The notes under the pieces were generated by a model. It did no database searches. It was given only the letters and a program-made list of their open reading frames with translations, and was not told where the DNA came from. Made by a program: the position numbers and the translations under genes. Positions 43,049 to 52,184 of a stretch of 54,750 nt of DNA are shown piece after piece. The stretch lies in contig CALXSS010000008.1 in the NCBI GenBank assembly GCA_944391225.1, forward strand, positions 1 through 54,750. The letters run 5' to 3'. How positions within the stretch are numbered: position 1 is the first letter of the stretch; every line of letters starts with the position of its first letter. Source of the DNA: an uncultured Clostridia bacterium. Lineage in GTDB: Bacteria > Bacillota > Clostridia > UBA1381.

Positions 43049-43993
43049 TTATTTGGCTGCGCCGAAAAGTCTGTTTTGAATTTCAGCAGCCGCTGTCTGT
43101 ACAGCGCGCTCAGGACTAAGCATTACTATGCGTCCATCGCGTCTGAACCATGTAAGCTGACGCTTTGCATAGCGGCGCGAATTCTGCTTTATTGCGCTGA
43201 CCGCCTCCTCAAGGCTGCACAGACCGTTGAAATAGTCCATCATCTCCTTATAGCCTATCGCTTTCATAGAATTAAGGGCTGATGAATAGCCCATATCCAT
43301 AAGACGCCTGACCTCATCGCAAAGCCCTTCACTCATCATTATATCCACGCGTTCATTTATGCGCTCATACAGTATTTCGCGGTCATGGTCTATGCAGAAC
43401 ATCACAGGATCATACCTGCTTATAATCATCTTTGTTTTTTCCTGATGCTCCGATATTGGCACGCCTGTAGTTCTGTAAAACTCTATGGCGCGTATTACTC
43501 GCCTTACATTATTCGGATGCAGCCTCGCGGCGCTTACTGGATCAAATTCACGCAGTATCTCTATCAGCTTTTCATTGCCCTCTGCGTTGGCTATATTCTG
43601 CAGCTCACAGCGCAGTTCCTCATCCGACTGAGTCTCGCCGAACTCCACATCGTTTATTACACTGTTTATATAAAGCCCTGTTCCGCCGCACATGACCGGC
43701 AGCTTTCCGCGGCTATATATATCGGCTATCACTCTGTGCGCCAGCTCCGTATAGTCCGCTACAGAAAACTCAGAGTCAGGCTCCAGAAAATCTATAAGAT
43801 GGTGGACGCACTGCTCACGCTCCGCCGGTGTCGGCTTTGCCGTGCCAATATCCATATACTTATATATCTGCATGCTGTCAGCCGATACGATCTCTCCGTC
43901 AAATCTTTTAGCAAGCTCTATCGCCAGTCCTGTTTTACCCGAGGCTGTAGGTCCTGCCACCACAACTATAGGTATCTTGTTTTCTGCGTTCAT
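43049..43993 (-). CDS. miaA: tRNA dimethylallyltransferase
   Basis: Transfers a dimethylallyl group to N6 of A37 in tRNAs that read UNN codons; MiaB, encoded in the same operon, then methylthiolates that base. The P-loop GPTASGKT at residues 14-21 and DSMQIYKYMDIGTAKP (the DSxQ substrate motif) are present, and the length (314) is normal. The ATG at 43991-43993 is used; an upstream TTG would add one residue. The ATG overlaps the mutL stop (TGATG), so translation is coupled. In many Firmicutes hfq follows miaA; here a terminator follows instead. Confidence 0.97.
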   Translation of the reverse strand: MNAENKIPIVVVAGPTASGKTGLAIELAKRFDGEIVSADSMQIYKYMDIGTAKPTPAEREQCVHHLIDFLEPDSEFSVADYTELAHRVIADIYSRGKLPVMCGGTGLYINSVINDVEFGETQSDEELRCELQNIANAEGNEKLIEILREFDPVSAARLHPNNVRRVIRAIEFYRTTGVPISEHQEKTKMIISRYDPVMFCIDHDREILYERINERVDIMMSEGLCDEVRRLMDMGYSSALNSMKAIGYKEMMDYFNGLCSLEEAVSAIKQNSRRYAKRQLTWFRRDGRIVMLSPERAVQTAAAEIQNRLFGAAK

Positions 43994-46134
43994 CAAACGA
44001 TCCTCTTAAAATCCTTTTCAATTTCTTTTTTCGACATTGAGATAACTATCGGTCTGCCGTGAGGACAGGTATTGATGTTTTCAAGTTCAAACACCCGCCG
44101 CACAAGCTGACGCATTTCCTCAATGCTTATCTTCATATTTGCCTTGATCGACGCCTTGCACGAAATAGTGTACAGCAAACGCTGCGCACTGTCGGATATA
44201 AGCTCATTCCTCATATCCGTGAGCTGAGTGAGCAGCTCGATAAACAGCGGCTCCGCCTCGCTCCAGCTGACACCTACAGGCACGGATCTTATTATTACAG
44301 AGCTTTCTCCATATACTTCCGCTCCAAAGCCCAGCTCATCAAACATTTCCTCATGTCCTTCAAACGAGGCAAACTCCTCCCCGCTCAGATTTACCACTAC
44401 CGGATCCATAAGCATCTGCGAGCAGACCGCGCGTTCTTCAAGCTCCGATCTCAGCTTTTCATAATTCAGTCTTTCATGAGCCGCATGCTGATCCACCATC
44501 AGCAGCCTGTCGTCCTTTTCCACAAGTATATATGTTTCAAACAGCTGTCCGATCACTCTGAAATCATCGCCCTCAAAGACGCCCGTAGCTTTTTTCTGAT
44601 ATTCCTCGTTCGCCCTGTCTCGGTATTCTTCCCAATTCCAGTCGCCGCGCTTCTTTACCGGCGCGCCTGCCTCATTTACAGTTACCTTCCCTACGTCTCG
44701 GCTCTTTGGTCTCTTTACCGCAAAATCCAGCATCGCAAATGTATCAACTTCCTTAGGGCTATCCTTGCTCCCTGATGCCATCTGTTCATTGCTTTCTGTC
44801 TTTTCTGCCTGAACGCTTTCATATACAGGCTGTTCATATTCTTTTTCAGTCGGCTCTGTCACCTCTGTCTGCGGCGCAATTGCCGGTACTCTTGCCTGAA
44901 CAATATTTTCCTGCTCACTATACACTGGCGGCGATTCTTTATATGGCGGTCTTTTCTCCTCAAGCGGTATTACAGCGGCATTCTCTGTTCTCTCACGCGG
45001 TGATGTGGAGTATTTGAAGTTATTATCGGGCTTTATGCTCTTTTTCAATTCCTCCTTATATATCTGCTCAAGAGTGCGCTGCTCTCCGCGCTCCGGCTGC
45101 TCCGCCTTTGTTTCAATCGTCTGCCGCTCTATCTCCGGCACATTCGGCAAAGCGTAAAGCGCCTGCTTTACAGCATGATATACAGTCTGATATATGTCAT
45201 GCTCGTTTGAGAATTTACATTCAAGCTTTGTAGGGTGGACGTTTATGTCCACATCGGAGGCTTCAAGCTCAACATTAAGTATAGCTGTGGGGAATTTCGA
45301 GATCATTATCTGATTTTTATACGCCTCCTCAAGCGCGCGTATCATAATAGGGCTTTTTATATAACGCCGGTTGACAAAAAACGTTTCATAATTTCTGTTG
45401 GCTCTTGCAAGCGTTCCCTTTCCTGTCAGTCCGCTGACGCGGATACCGTTAAATTCAAAATCCACCTCAAGCATATTCTTGGCGTAATCTCTGCCATATA
45501 CAGCATATACCGCACTAATAAGCTTACTGTCGCCGGGAGAAAAAATAATTTCCTTTCCATCTCGCACAAGCTTGAACGATATTTCAGGATGCGCAAATAT
45601 AAGCCTTGACATTATATCCGATATATATCCCGCCTCGGTTGCGGGCTTCTTTAAGAACTTGCGTCTTGCAGGCGTGTTATAAAACAGCTCTGTAACCTCT
45701 ATGACAGTTCCGTTAGGCGCGCCCGCATAATCAGATGATAATATCTCCCCGCCCTCGCAGGTAACGCATACTCCCATATCATCGCAGCGTCTTTTTGTAT
45801 ACAGCTTTATCTTTGCTACCGCTCCGATACTCGAAAGAGCCTCGCCTCTGAATCCAAGAGTATATATGGCATCAAGATCGCTGCCTGTCGTTATCTTGCT
45901 CGTGGCATGACGTAGAAAGCATATCTTCGCATCCTCCGCGCTCATTCCACAGCCATTGTCCGTGACGCGTATATACGTTATCCCGCCCCCGCGTATCTCG
46001 ACAGTTATTGTTTCCGCTCCGGCGTCTATGCTGTTTTCCACAAGCTCCTTTACAATGCTCAGAGGTCTTTCCACAACCTCTCCGGCTGCTATTTTATTTG
46101 ATACCTCAGTATCAAGAAGATGTATCAATCCCAT
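43993..46134 (-). CDS. mutL: DNA mismatch repair protein MutL
   Basis: GHKL ATPase that links mismatch recognition by MutS to strand incision. The N-terminal ATPase motifs are complete (ELVENSIDAGA, DNGCGM, TLGFRGEAL). A long low-complexity linker spans about residues 340-500. The C-terminal dimerisation/endonuclease domain has the metal motif DQHAAHERLNYE and CPHGRP, so this is the nicking type used by bacteria without MutH. 713 residues is within the usual range. It starts 39 bases after the mutS stop. Confidence 0.97.
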   Translation of the reverse strand: MGLIHLLDTEVSNKIAAGEVVERPLSIVKELVENSIDAGAETITVEIRGGGITYIRVTDNGCGMSAEDAKICFLRHATSKITTGSDLDAIYTLGFRGEALSSIGAVAKIKLYTKRRCDDMGVCVTCEGGEILSSDYAGAPNGTVIEVTELFYNTPARRKFLKKPATEAGYISDIMSRLIFAHPEISFKLVRDGKEIIFSPGDSKLISAVYAVYGRDYAKNMLEVDFEFNGIRVSGLTGKGTLARANRNYETFFVNRRYIKSPIMIRALEEAYKNQIMISKFPTAILNVELEASDVDINVHPTKLECKFSNEHDIYQTVYHAVKQALYALPNVPEIERQTIETKAEQPERGEQRTLEQIYKEELKKSIKPDNNFKYSTSPRERTENAAVIPLEEKRPPYKESPPVYSEQENIVQARVPAIAPQTEVTEPTEKEYEQPVYESVQAEKTESNEQMASGSKDSPKEVDTFAMLDFAVKRPKSRDVGKVTVNEAGAPVKKRGDWNWEEYRDRANEEYQKKATGVFEGDDFRVIGQLFETYILVEKDDRLLMVDQHAAHERLNYEKLRSELEERAVCSQMLMDPVVVNLSGEEFASFEGHEEMFDELGFGAEVYGESSVIIRSVPVGVSWSEAEPLFIELLTQLTDMRNELISDSAQRLLYTISCKASIKANMKISIEEMRQLVRRVFELENINTCPHGRPIVISMSKKEIEKDFKRIV

Positions 46135-46173
46135 TTCTGTTCCTCTGTCCTCATAGAGGCGGCTGCCTCTTAA

Positions 46174-48786
46174 TTATATTTCCTTTGCTTTCATTGAAAG
46201 CTCGTAAAGCTTATTCATTGAATCTATTGCTGTGAATGTTGTAACATCCATCATCTTAAGCTCGTTTATTATCTCGGCATAAGCAATTTCATTCAGGCTC
46301 ATCTGGCTTTCCTGCATTCCGCTCTGCCTGCGCTTTGGCTTATTATAGATCTCGTCTGTATTGCTATCTATTATGCTTTTCAAAATAACCTTTGCGCGCT
46401 TGATAACACGGCTTGGCACCCCCGCAAGCGCCGCGACCTCTATTCCATAGCTCTCGTCTGCGCCACCGCGCACTATCCGCCTTAAAAAGCTGATCTCATC
46501 ACCGCGCTTGTTCACCGCTACCTGATAGTTCTTCACACCCTCAAGCTTTTCTTCAAGCTCCGACAGCTCATGATAATGAGTTGCAAACATCGTCTTTGCT
46601 CCTATATTCTTCTTATCATGTATGAATTCTGCCACTGCCCACGCAATAGCCAATCCGTCGAATGTGCTTGTGCCTCTGCCTATCTCATCAAGTATTATAA
46701 GTGAATTTTTAGTCGCATTGCTTAGAATATTGCTGACCTCCGTCATCTCAAGCATAAATGTGCTCTGACCTGAGGCTATATCATCGCTCGCGCCTACTCT
46801 TGTAAATATCCTGTCAACAACACCTATATGCGCTGATGACGCCGGCACATAGCTGCCTATCTGAGCCATAAGTGTTATTATTGCCGTCTGGCGCATATAT
46901 GTTGACTTGCCCGCCATGTTCGGTCCTGTTATTATGAGCAGCCTGTCGCTGTCGCAGTTCAGACAGCTGTCATTAGGCACAAATATTATATTCCTTGATA
47001 GCTGCTCAACTACAGGATGCCTGCCGTCCTTTATGTCTATTATATCGCTCGAATCGACCTCCGGCATTGAATAATTGTTCTTATACGCCACAGTAGCCAG
47101 AGAACACAAAACATCACTTACCGCTATTATCTCGGCTGTCCTTTTAAGTCTGTCTATCTCGCCGCTCAGCTTTTCGCGCAGCTCATTATACAGCTGCAGC
47201 TCCAGAGCCAGCAGACGCTCTGACGCGCCAAGTATCCTGTTTTCAATCTCCTTGAGCTTAGGCGTGATGTACCTTTCGGCATTTGCCAGAGTCTGTTTTC
47301 TTATATAGTCCTCCGGCACCTTATCGCGATATGAATTTGTCACCTCTATATAGTAGCCAAACACCTTGTTATAACCCGTTTTGAGCTTTGGTATCCCGGT
47401 GCGCTCGCGCTCCTCGTTCTCCACCTCGGCAAGCAGCTTTGCCCCGTTCGTTTTTGCCTCACGCAGCTCGTCAGCCTCCTTGCTGTAGCCCTCGCGTATC
47501 ATGCCGCCGTCTCGTACTATAGCTGAAGCCTTGTCCTCATCTATTGCAGCATCTATCAGCTTGCATACATCATCGAGCATATCAAAATCCTTTGCCATGC
47601 TCACAAACAGAGGCGATCTCATTCCGGAAAGCTTGTATTCAAGCGACGGCAATTGTAAAAGCGTGTATTTCAATGAAATAAGATCCTTAGGTGTTACCGT
47701 CATCAATGCTATTCGGCTTATAATTCTTGAAATATCATATGTTCCCGACAGTATCTCTATCAGATCATCGCGGAGCATAGCATCATCGACCAGCTCCTTT
47801 ACTGACATAAGTCGCTTGTTTATATCTATAGGGTTTAGCAGCGGCTTTTCTATCCACTGCTTCAGACGTCTTCTTCCCATAGACGTGCTTGTTTTATCGA
47901 GCACCCAGAACAAAGAGCCGCGTTTTGCCTTATCTCGCATAGTCTCGGTTATTTCCAGATTTCGTCTTGTTGAGCAGTCAAGCTCCATGAACTCCTCCGT
48001 CTCATATACCGAAACCTTATTTATATAATACGCGCTCGACTTCTGTGTATAGCTTATATATCTGATCGCGCCGCACAGCGCCTTTACGGCGCTTGGCTTG
48101 TTAGCAAGCCCCAGCTCGGCTAAGCTCTTTCCAAAATGCGCCGTTACGGTCTCCTCTGCATTGCCATCAAACTCAGTTGTGCGCCTTTCGCACTTTACGT
48201 GAAAATCACGCTCTATTGTTTCGGCAGCGTGTCTTTCAAAGCTGTTGTCTATGATTATCTCCTTCGGTGAATAGCTTGCTATCTCGTCTATAACAGCCTT
48301 CGAGCCAAGGACCTCTGTAACGAATACCTCGCCCGTAGAGGCATCTGCTGCCGCAAGCCCTATCTGGTCATAGCAGTTATACATGGACACGAGATAATTA
48401 TTTGAGCCCTCGTCAAGTATCGATTCCTCCACAGCTGTTCCCGGCGTTATTACTCGTATCACCTCGCGGTCGACCATTCCTTTTGCAGTTTTAGGATCCT
48501 CCACCTGCTCGCATATGGCAACCTTATGACCGTTGGCTATGAGCTTTGATATATATACATCAGCGCTGTGAAACGGCACTCCACACATAGGCGCGCGTTT
48601 TTCAAGTCCGCAGTCACGTCCGGTCAGAGTAAGCTCCAGCTCGCGCGATACAAGACACGCATCGTCAAAAAACATCTCGTAAAAATCACCGAGTCTGTAA
48701 AATACAATACAGTCGGAATACTCTTCTTTTGTTTTTAAATAATGCTCCATCATTGGCGACAGCTTTTCTGTCTTTTTCTCAGCCAT
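46174..48786 (-). CDS. mutS: DNA mismatch repair protein MutS (MutS1)
   Basis: Recognises mispaired bases. The N-terminal mismatch-binding motif lies in FYRLGDFYEMFFDDA, and the ATPase P-loop GPNMAGKST and DEIGRGTSTFDGLA box are intact. The C-terminus is short, without an Smr domain, so it is MutS1 rather than MutS2. The ATG at 48784-48786 (MAEKKTEKL) is preferred over one seven codons upstream, since GGGGAG precedes it and MutS proteins usually begin close to the SPMMEHYLKTK block. 870 residues. Confidence 0.96.
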   Translation of the reverse strand: MAEKKTEKLSPMMEHYLKTKEEYSDCIVFYRLGDFYEMFFDDACLVSRELELTLTGRDCGLEKRAPMCGVPFHSADVYISKLIANGHKVAICEQVEDPKTAKGMVDREVIRVITPGTAVEESILDEGSNNYLVSMYNCYDQIGLAAADASTGEVFVTEVLGSKAVIDEIASYSPKEIIIDNSFERHAAETIERDFHVKCERRTTEFDGNAEETVTAHFGKSLAELGLANKPSAVKALCGAIRYISYTQKSSAYYINKVSVYETEEFMELDCSTRRNLEITETMRDKAKRGSLFWVLDKTSTSMGRRRLKQWIEKPLLNPIDINKRLMSVKELVDDAMLRDDLIEILSGTYDISRIISRIALMTVTPKDLISLKYTLLQLPSLEYKLSGMRSPLFVSMAKDFDMLDDVCKLIDAAIDEDKASAIVRDGGMIREGYSKEADELREAKTNGAKLLAEVENEERERTGIPKLKTGYNKVFGYYIEVTNSYRDKVPEDYIRKQTLANAERYITPKLKEIENRILGASERLLALELQLYNELREKLSGEIDRLKRTAEIIAVSDVLCSLATVAYKNNYSMPEVDSSDIIDIKDGRHPVVEQLSRNIIFVPNDSCLNCDSDRLLIITGPNMAGKSTYMRQTAIITLMAQIGSYVPASSAHIGVVDRIFTRVGASDDIASGQSTFMLEMTEVSNILSNATKNSLIILDEIGRGTSTFDGLAIAWAVAEFIHDKKNIGAKTMFATHYHELSELEEKLEGVKNYQVAVNKRGDEISFLRRIVRGGADESYGIEVAALAGVPSRVIKRAKVILKSIIDSNTDEIYNKPKRRQSGMQESQMSLNEIAYAEIINELKMMDVTTFTAIDSMNKLYELSMKAKEI

Positions 48787-48842
48787 TTCTACAGTCACTC
48801 CCCGCATTCGCCGTATATATTCTTCTTCTGTTCGCGCCTATA

Positions 48843-49223
48843 TCAGCCGCAGCCGCCTCCGCAGCTGCTGCAGTCATGCGTGCAGCCGCCGGTGCTTCCC
48901 GTTATATAAAAATTGATTATTGTATTCACCTGATTCACCATTGAATCAAAGCGTTCCTTTGCCTCCACATACTCCTTTATAAGCGGCGCCTTTTCGCAAA
49001 GCTCCTCAAATGCCTTGTTGTTTTTCTCTACCGCTTCTTCTCTTGAAAGCTTGCCGTTCTGCAGATCGCGCGCAAGATTTATTCTGTTGAGATTAAATTC
49101 CTTCATCGCCTCCTGCGACTGCTCATCATCACGCTGGATAAGCTCTGCCTTTTTATACGCTTTCATCTCCTCAGAATCGCGTATCATTTCTCCAAGCTCT
49201 CTTGTTTTTTCAAAAATAGTCAT
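48843..49223 (-). CDS. YlbF/YmcA-family protein with cysteine-rich tail
   Basis: 126-residue helical protein of the YlbF (DUF964) family (MTIFEKTRELGEMIRDSEEM...). In Bacillus the YlbF-YmcA-YaaT complex carries Fe-S clusters and helps RNase Y-dependent mRNA processing and development. The C-terminus CTHDCSSCGGGC has five cysteines in a short stretch, right for binding a metal or Fe-S cluster. The gene sits between miaB and mutS, the usual firmicute order. Whether it acts as YlbF or YmcA cannot be told. Confidence 0.88.
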   Translation of the reverse strand: MTIFEKTRELGEMIRDSEEMKAYKKAELIQRDDEQSQEAMKEFNLNRINLARDLQNGKLSREEAVEKNNKAFEELCEKAPLIKEYVEAKERFDSMVNQVNTIINFYITGSTGGCTHDCSSCGGGCG

Positions 49224-49247
49224 AATATATTCTTCCTCTCTTTTCGC

Positions 49248-50666
49248 TCATACAGGCTCGCCCTCAAGACTCCACTGCTTTGCGTTTGTTATTTTTACGT
49301 CGATATATTTCCCTTTCATATCCGGGCTTCCCTTGAAATTCACTATCTTTCCGCTGTCGGTTCTGCCCATCATATGCTCCTTGCTCGTCTTGCTCTCGCC
49401 GTCAACAAGTATCGTTTCTGTTCTGCCTACATACTCTAAGTTTTTTTCCTTGCATATGCTGTTCTGAAGCTCGAGCAGCTCATTGAAATTCCTGTGTATC
49501 TGCTCATCGCTCAGCACAAAATCCAGCTTTGCCGCCGGTGTTCCCTCACGCCGCGAATATATGAATGAAAATATGCTGTCGAATCTAACATATCTCAGCA
49601 CATCGAGAGTTTCGCGAAAATCCTCGTTTGTTTCGGTCGGGAATCCGACTATAACGTCTGTGGTAAGAGCTATACCCGGTATCTCTCGCTTTACCTTGTC
49701 TATCTTTTCAAGATATTCCGCCTTAGTATAGTGGCGGTTCATCTGCTTTAATATCTTGTCTGAACCAGCCTGGAAAGGCAGATGCAGCTGACGGCATACC
49801 TTATCACAGTCACGCATTGCATATATGAGCTTATCGCTCAGATCCTTTGGATGCGATGTCATAAATCTTATCCGCCTTATGCCGTCTATCTTATTCACCT
49901 CGCGCAAAAGGTCGGCAAAATCCATATCTATTCCAAGATCCTTGCCGTATGAATTAACATTCTGCCCAAGCAATGATATCTCTGTAGTGCCGTTTGCCAC
50001 CAAGGCACGTATCTCGTTCAATATATCCTCCGGCTTTCTGCTTCTTTCTCTGCCGCGCACATAAGGTACTATACAATAGGTACAAAAATTATTGCAGCCG
50101 TACATTATTGAGACCCACGCTTTCTCATCCTTATCACGCAGGATAGGTATATCCTCCGAGATCGAGCCGTCGCTGTCGGTTATATCAACAACCGCGCCGC
50201 TCTCAGTCATCGCTCTGTATAAAAGCTCGGGCATACGCCACAGCGCGTGCGTGCCGAAAATAAGATCCACATGGTCATGCACCTTCCTTATCTTTTCACA
50301 GATATGCTCCTGCTGTACCATGCAGCCGCAGACAGCCACGATCATATCCGGTCTGCTTTCCTTCATATGCTTTAATATGCCAAGCCGTCCGAACACCTTC
50401 TGTTCTGCATTTTCCCTGACAGCGCAGGTATTATATATTATAAGATCCGCCTTTTCAGGCTCCTCCGTAAACTCAAAGCCTGCCTTTGCAAGCATTCCGC
50501 GGATACGCTCAGTGTCGTTTACATTCTGCTGACAGCCATACGTTTCGGTATGCGCCAGACGCGGATGTCCGTTCCTTACCGCAAAATTGGCGTTGTCCTC
50601 CCTGAGCTTAGCCATATAGCTCTCAGATACCGCCCACTGCTCCTTTGTTATTTTAGTAGTCGCCAT
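49248..50666 (-). CDS. miaB: tRNA-2-methylthio-N6-dimethylallyladenosine synthase
   Basis: Radical-SAM methylthiotransferase that converts i6A37 to ms2i6A37. An N-terminal UPF0004 domain binds one Fe-S cluster (cysteines in ETYGCQQN, YNTCAVRE and VCGCMVQ). The radical-SAM CxxxCxxC is CNNFCTYC, followed by IVPYVRGRE. A C-terminal TRAM domain (about residues 405-472) binds RNA. 472 residues with a slightly extended N-terminus, common in clostridia. It is 17 bases downstream of the Dabb gene and 24 upstream of the YlbF gene. Confidence 0.97.
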   Translation of the reverse strand: MATTKITKEQWAVSESYMAKLREDNANFAVRNGHPRLAHTETYGCQQNVNDTERIRGMLAKAGFEFTEEPEKADLIIYNTCAVRENAEQKVFGRLGILKHMKESRPDMIVAVCGCMVQQEHICEKIRKVHDHVDLIFGTHALWRMPELLYRAMTESGAVVDITDSDGSISEDIPILRDKDEKAWVSIMYGCNNFCTYCIVPYVRGRERSRKPEDILNEIRALVANGTTEISLLGQNVNSYGKDLGIDMDFADLLREVNKIDGIRRIRFMTSHPKDLSDKLIYAMRDCDKVCRQLHLPFQAGSDKILKQMNRHYTKAEYLEKIDKVKREIPGIALTTDVIVGFPTETNEDFRETLDVLRYVRFDSIFSFIYSRREGTPAAKLDFVLSDEQIHRNFNELLELQNSICKEKNLEYVGRTETILVDGESKTSKEHMMGRTDSGKIVNFKGSPDMKGKYIDVKITNAKQWSLEGEPV

Positions 50667-50683
50667 TCCTTATTATCCTCGAT

Positions 50684-50980
50684 TCAAAACTCGTAGTCAA
50701 CAACTCTGCGCTCTTTTACATACGGGCGCACATAATTTGCTCCTACCGATTTGTGGCTCGGATGATCCTGATATATCTCAAGATCCTCCCTCGTTTTAAA
50801 CGTTGATACGAGCACCACATCTGATGCGGACTCAGTTTCATTGAAATTCAAACCTACCTCTATATCCACAAGCTCCTCTATCTCACCCTTGAGCGCCTCA
50901 AGATTTTTCTTTATAGCCATAGCTCTGTCCTGAGCATCTGAAGGATCAGCCATTTTCCACATTACTATATGTCTTATCAT
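50684..50980 (-). CDS. Stress-responsive A/B barrel (Dabb) domain protein
   Basis: 98 residues, one ferredoxin-like Dabb domain (begins MIRHIVMWKM, later VSTFKTREDLEIYQDHPSHK). These small proteins form dimeric barrels; bacterial functions are mostly unknown. It opens the transcript that continues into miaB, behind AAAGGATTTTGATATATA, from the promoter at 51090-51118. Confidence 0.9.
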   Translation of the reverse strand: MIRHIVMWKMADPSDAQDRAMAIKKNLEALKGEIEELVDIEVGLNFNETESASDVVLVSTFKTREDLEIYQDHPSHKSVGANYVRPYVKERRVVDYEF

Positions 50981-51089
50981 TATATATCAAAATCCTTTCA
51001 TTCTGTCTTCATTCTGTGATGCTTATACCTGTATCATTTTATCAGTAAGTATTAAAAAAAACAGGCTCACGAAAACATCACACGTCAAT

Positions 51090-51118
51090 ATTATATCATT
51101 TCTCAAAAAAAATTTCAA
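51090..51118 (-). promoter_or_regulatory. Promoter of the Dabb-miaB-ylbF-mutS-mutL-miaA operon
   Basis: TTGAAA (51113-51118) and TATAAT (51090-51095) on the minus strand, 17-bp spacer. It is back to back with the plus-strand promoter at 51137. Confidence 0.8.
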
Positions 51119-51136
51119 TGTTTTTTATTATTTTAA

Positions 51137-51165
51137 TTGTTTTTATTTGAAAATAGTGATATAAT
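51137..51165 (+). promoter_or_regulatory. Promoter of the metallophosphoesterase gene
   Basis: TTGTTT (51137-51142) and TATAAT (51160-51165), 17-bp spacer. Confidence 0.75.
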
Positions 51166-51231
51166 ATATTCGAATAACATGAGATATTTGAACGATCAGA
51201 GCCATGAATAAATGTGATTGGAGTGACTAAC

Positions 51232-52071
51232 ATGAAAATTTCAAAGCTTGTTAAGGGCATGGTCTTCGCCGGCGGTATACTTTGCGCTGTAAGAGGACTT
51301 GATGACCGACTTGAGACCACACATTATATTATAGAATCGCCTGAGCTGCCGGTGGCATTTGACGGGTTCAGGATAGTGCAGGTATCGGATTTTCACGCCT
51401 CGAGCATTCCCGGCATAATAGACGAGGTTCGCGCGGAAGATCCTGATATAATCGTTTCGACAGGCGACCTTGTGCATGACCGTGGTCCGTATGAGCCCGG
51501 CGTAAGGCTCATAGACCGCCTTATGTCTATAGCTCCGGTATACACCGTCACTGGAAATCATGACCTGCGCAGAACAGACTACAAAAAATTCCAAAAGGAT
51601 CTTGACCGAACGGGCGCTATAACCCTGCATGATGATACGATAATACTCACTCATGACGGAGCCGAAATAGCTCTGAGCGGAATAGAGGATCCGTTCTCGG
51701 AGGACGGACAGACAATTGAACAGAACATAAATATGTCGCTTGATAAGCTTGTAGATTTTGACGGCTACCATATAGTTCTTTTCCACAGGGCAAATCATAT
51801 GGATATGCTCAAGAACCACGGCTTCAATCTTATACTGTCAGGGCATATGCACGGCGGACAGATAAGACTTCCGAACGGCAGAGGCGTATGCGCGCCAAAA
51901 TCAAGCTGGGGAAGCGGCTCGCCGATGTTCTTTCCTAAATATTTTGCCGGTCACTACCGCCATAAGGACACCGACATGATAGTAAACCGCGGAATAGGCA
52001 ATCCTATGATAGTTCCGCGCATATTCAACAGACCGGAGCTTACGGTGATAATACTTAAGCATACCCCGTAA
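51232..52071 (+). CDS. Calcineurin-like metallophosphoesterase (YkuE/YaeI-type)
   Basis: Two-metal phosphoesterase. All five motifs are in order: VSDFHASS, STGDLVHD, TGNHDLR, LFHRANH and SGHMHGGQ. In YkuE-like proteins the target is a membrane-bound phosphoester such as a lipid precursor. The N-terminal region is hydrophobic (GMVFAGGILCAV) and could anchor it to the membrane. The ATG at 51232 is chosen over a GTG at 51214, which would overlap the GGAG ribosome site. 279 residues. Unrelated by context to the sugar locus. Confidence 0.9.
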   Translation: MKISKLVKGMVFAGGILCAVRGLDDRLETTHYIIESPELPVAFDGFRIVQVSDFHASSIPGIIDEVRAEDPDIIVSTGDLVHDRGPYEPGVRLIDRLMSIAPVYTVTGNHDLRRTDYKKFQKDLDRTGAITLHDDTIILTHDGAEIALSGIEDPFSEDGQTIEQNINMSLDKLVDFDGYHIVLFHRANHMDMLKNHGFNLILSGHMHGGQIRLPNGRGVCAPKSSWGSGSPMFFPKYFAGHYRHKDTDMIVNRGIGNPMIVPRIFNRPELTVIILKHTP

Positions 52072-52087
52072 AATGTATAAAAATTCA

Positions 52088-52104
52088 CAGCAGGCATTCT
52101 GCTG
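52088..52104 (+). other. Short stem-loop after the phosphoesterase gene
   Basis: CAGCAG and CTGCTG arms around a 5-nt loop, 16 bases past the stop codon, without a T-run. It may be a weak transcript end or 3' protection. Confidence 0.4.
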
Positions 52105-52111
52105 ACTTATT

Positions 52112-52155
52112 AAATAAGCAATTGTAAAACTCTTTTGGAGTTTTACAGCTGCCTA
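52112..52155 (+). repeat. Dispersed palindrome, copy 2
   Basis: GTAAAACTC (52124-52132) pairs with 52138-52146 around a TTTTG loop. GCAATT/AGCTGC extend it with one mismatch and one G-T pair, then CCTA as in copy 1 (1876-1918). The ATG of the next gene follows 30 bases later. Confidence 0.65.
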
Positions 52156-52184
52156 TACTTATTAAAACAAAGGAGCTTTTAACA

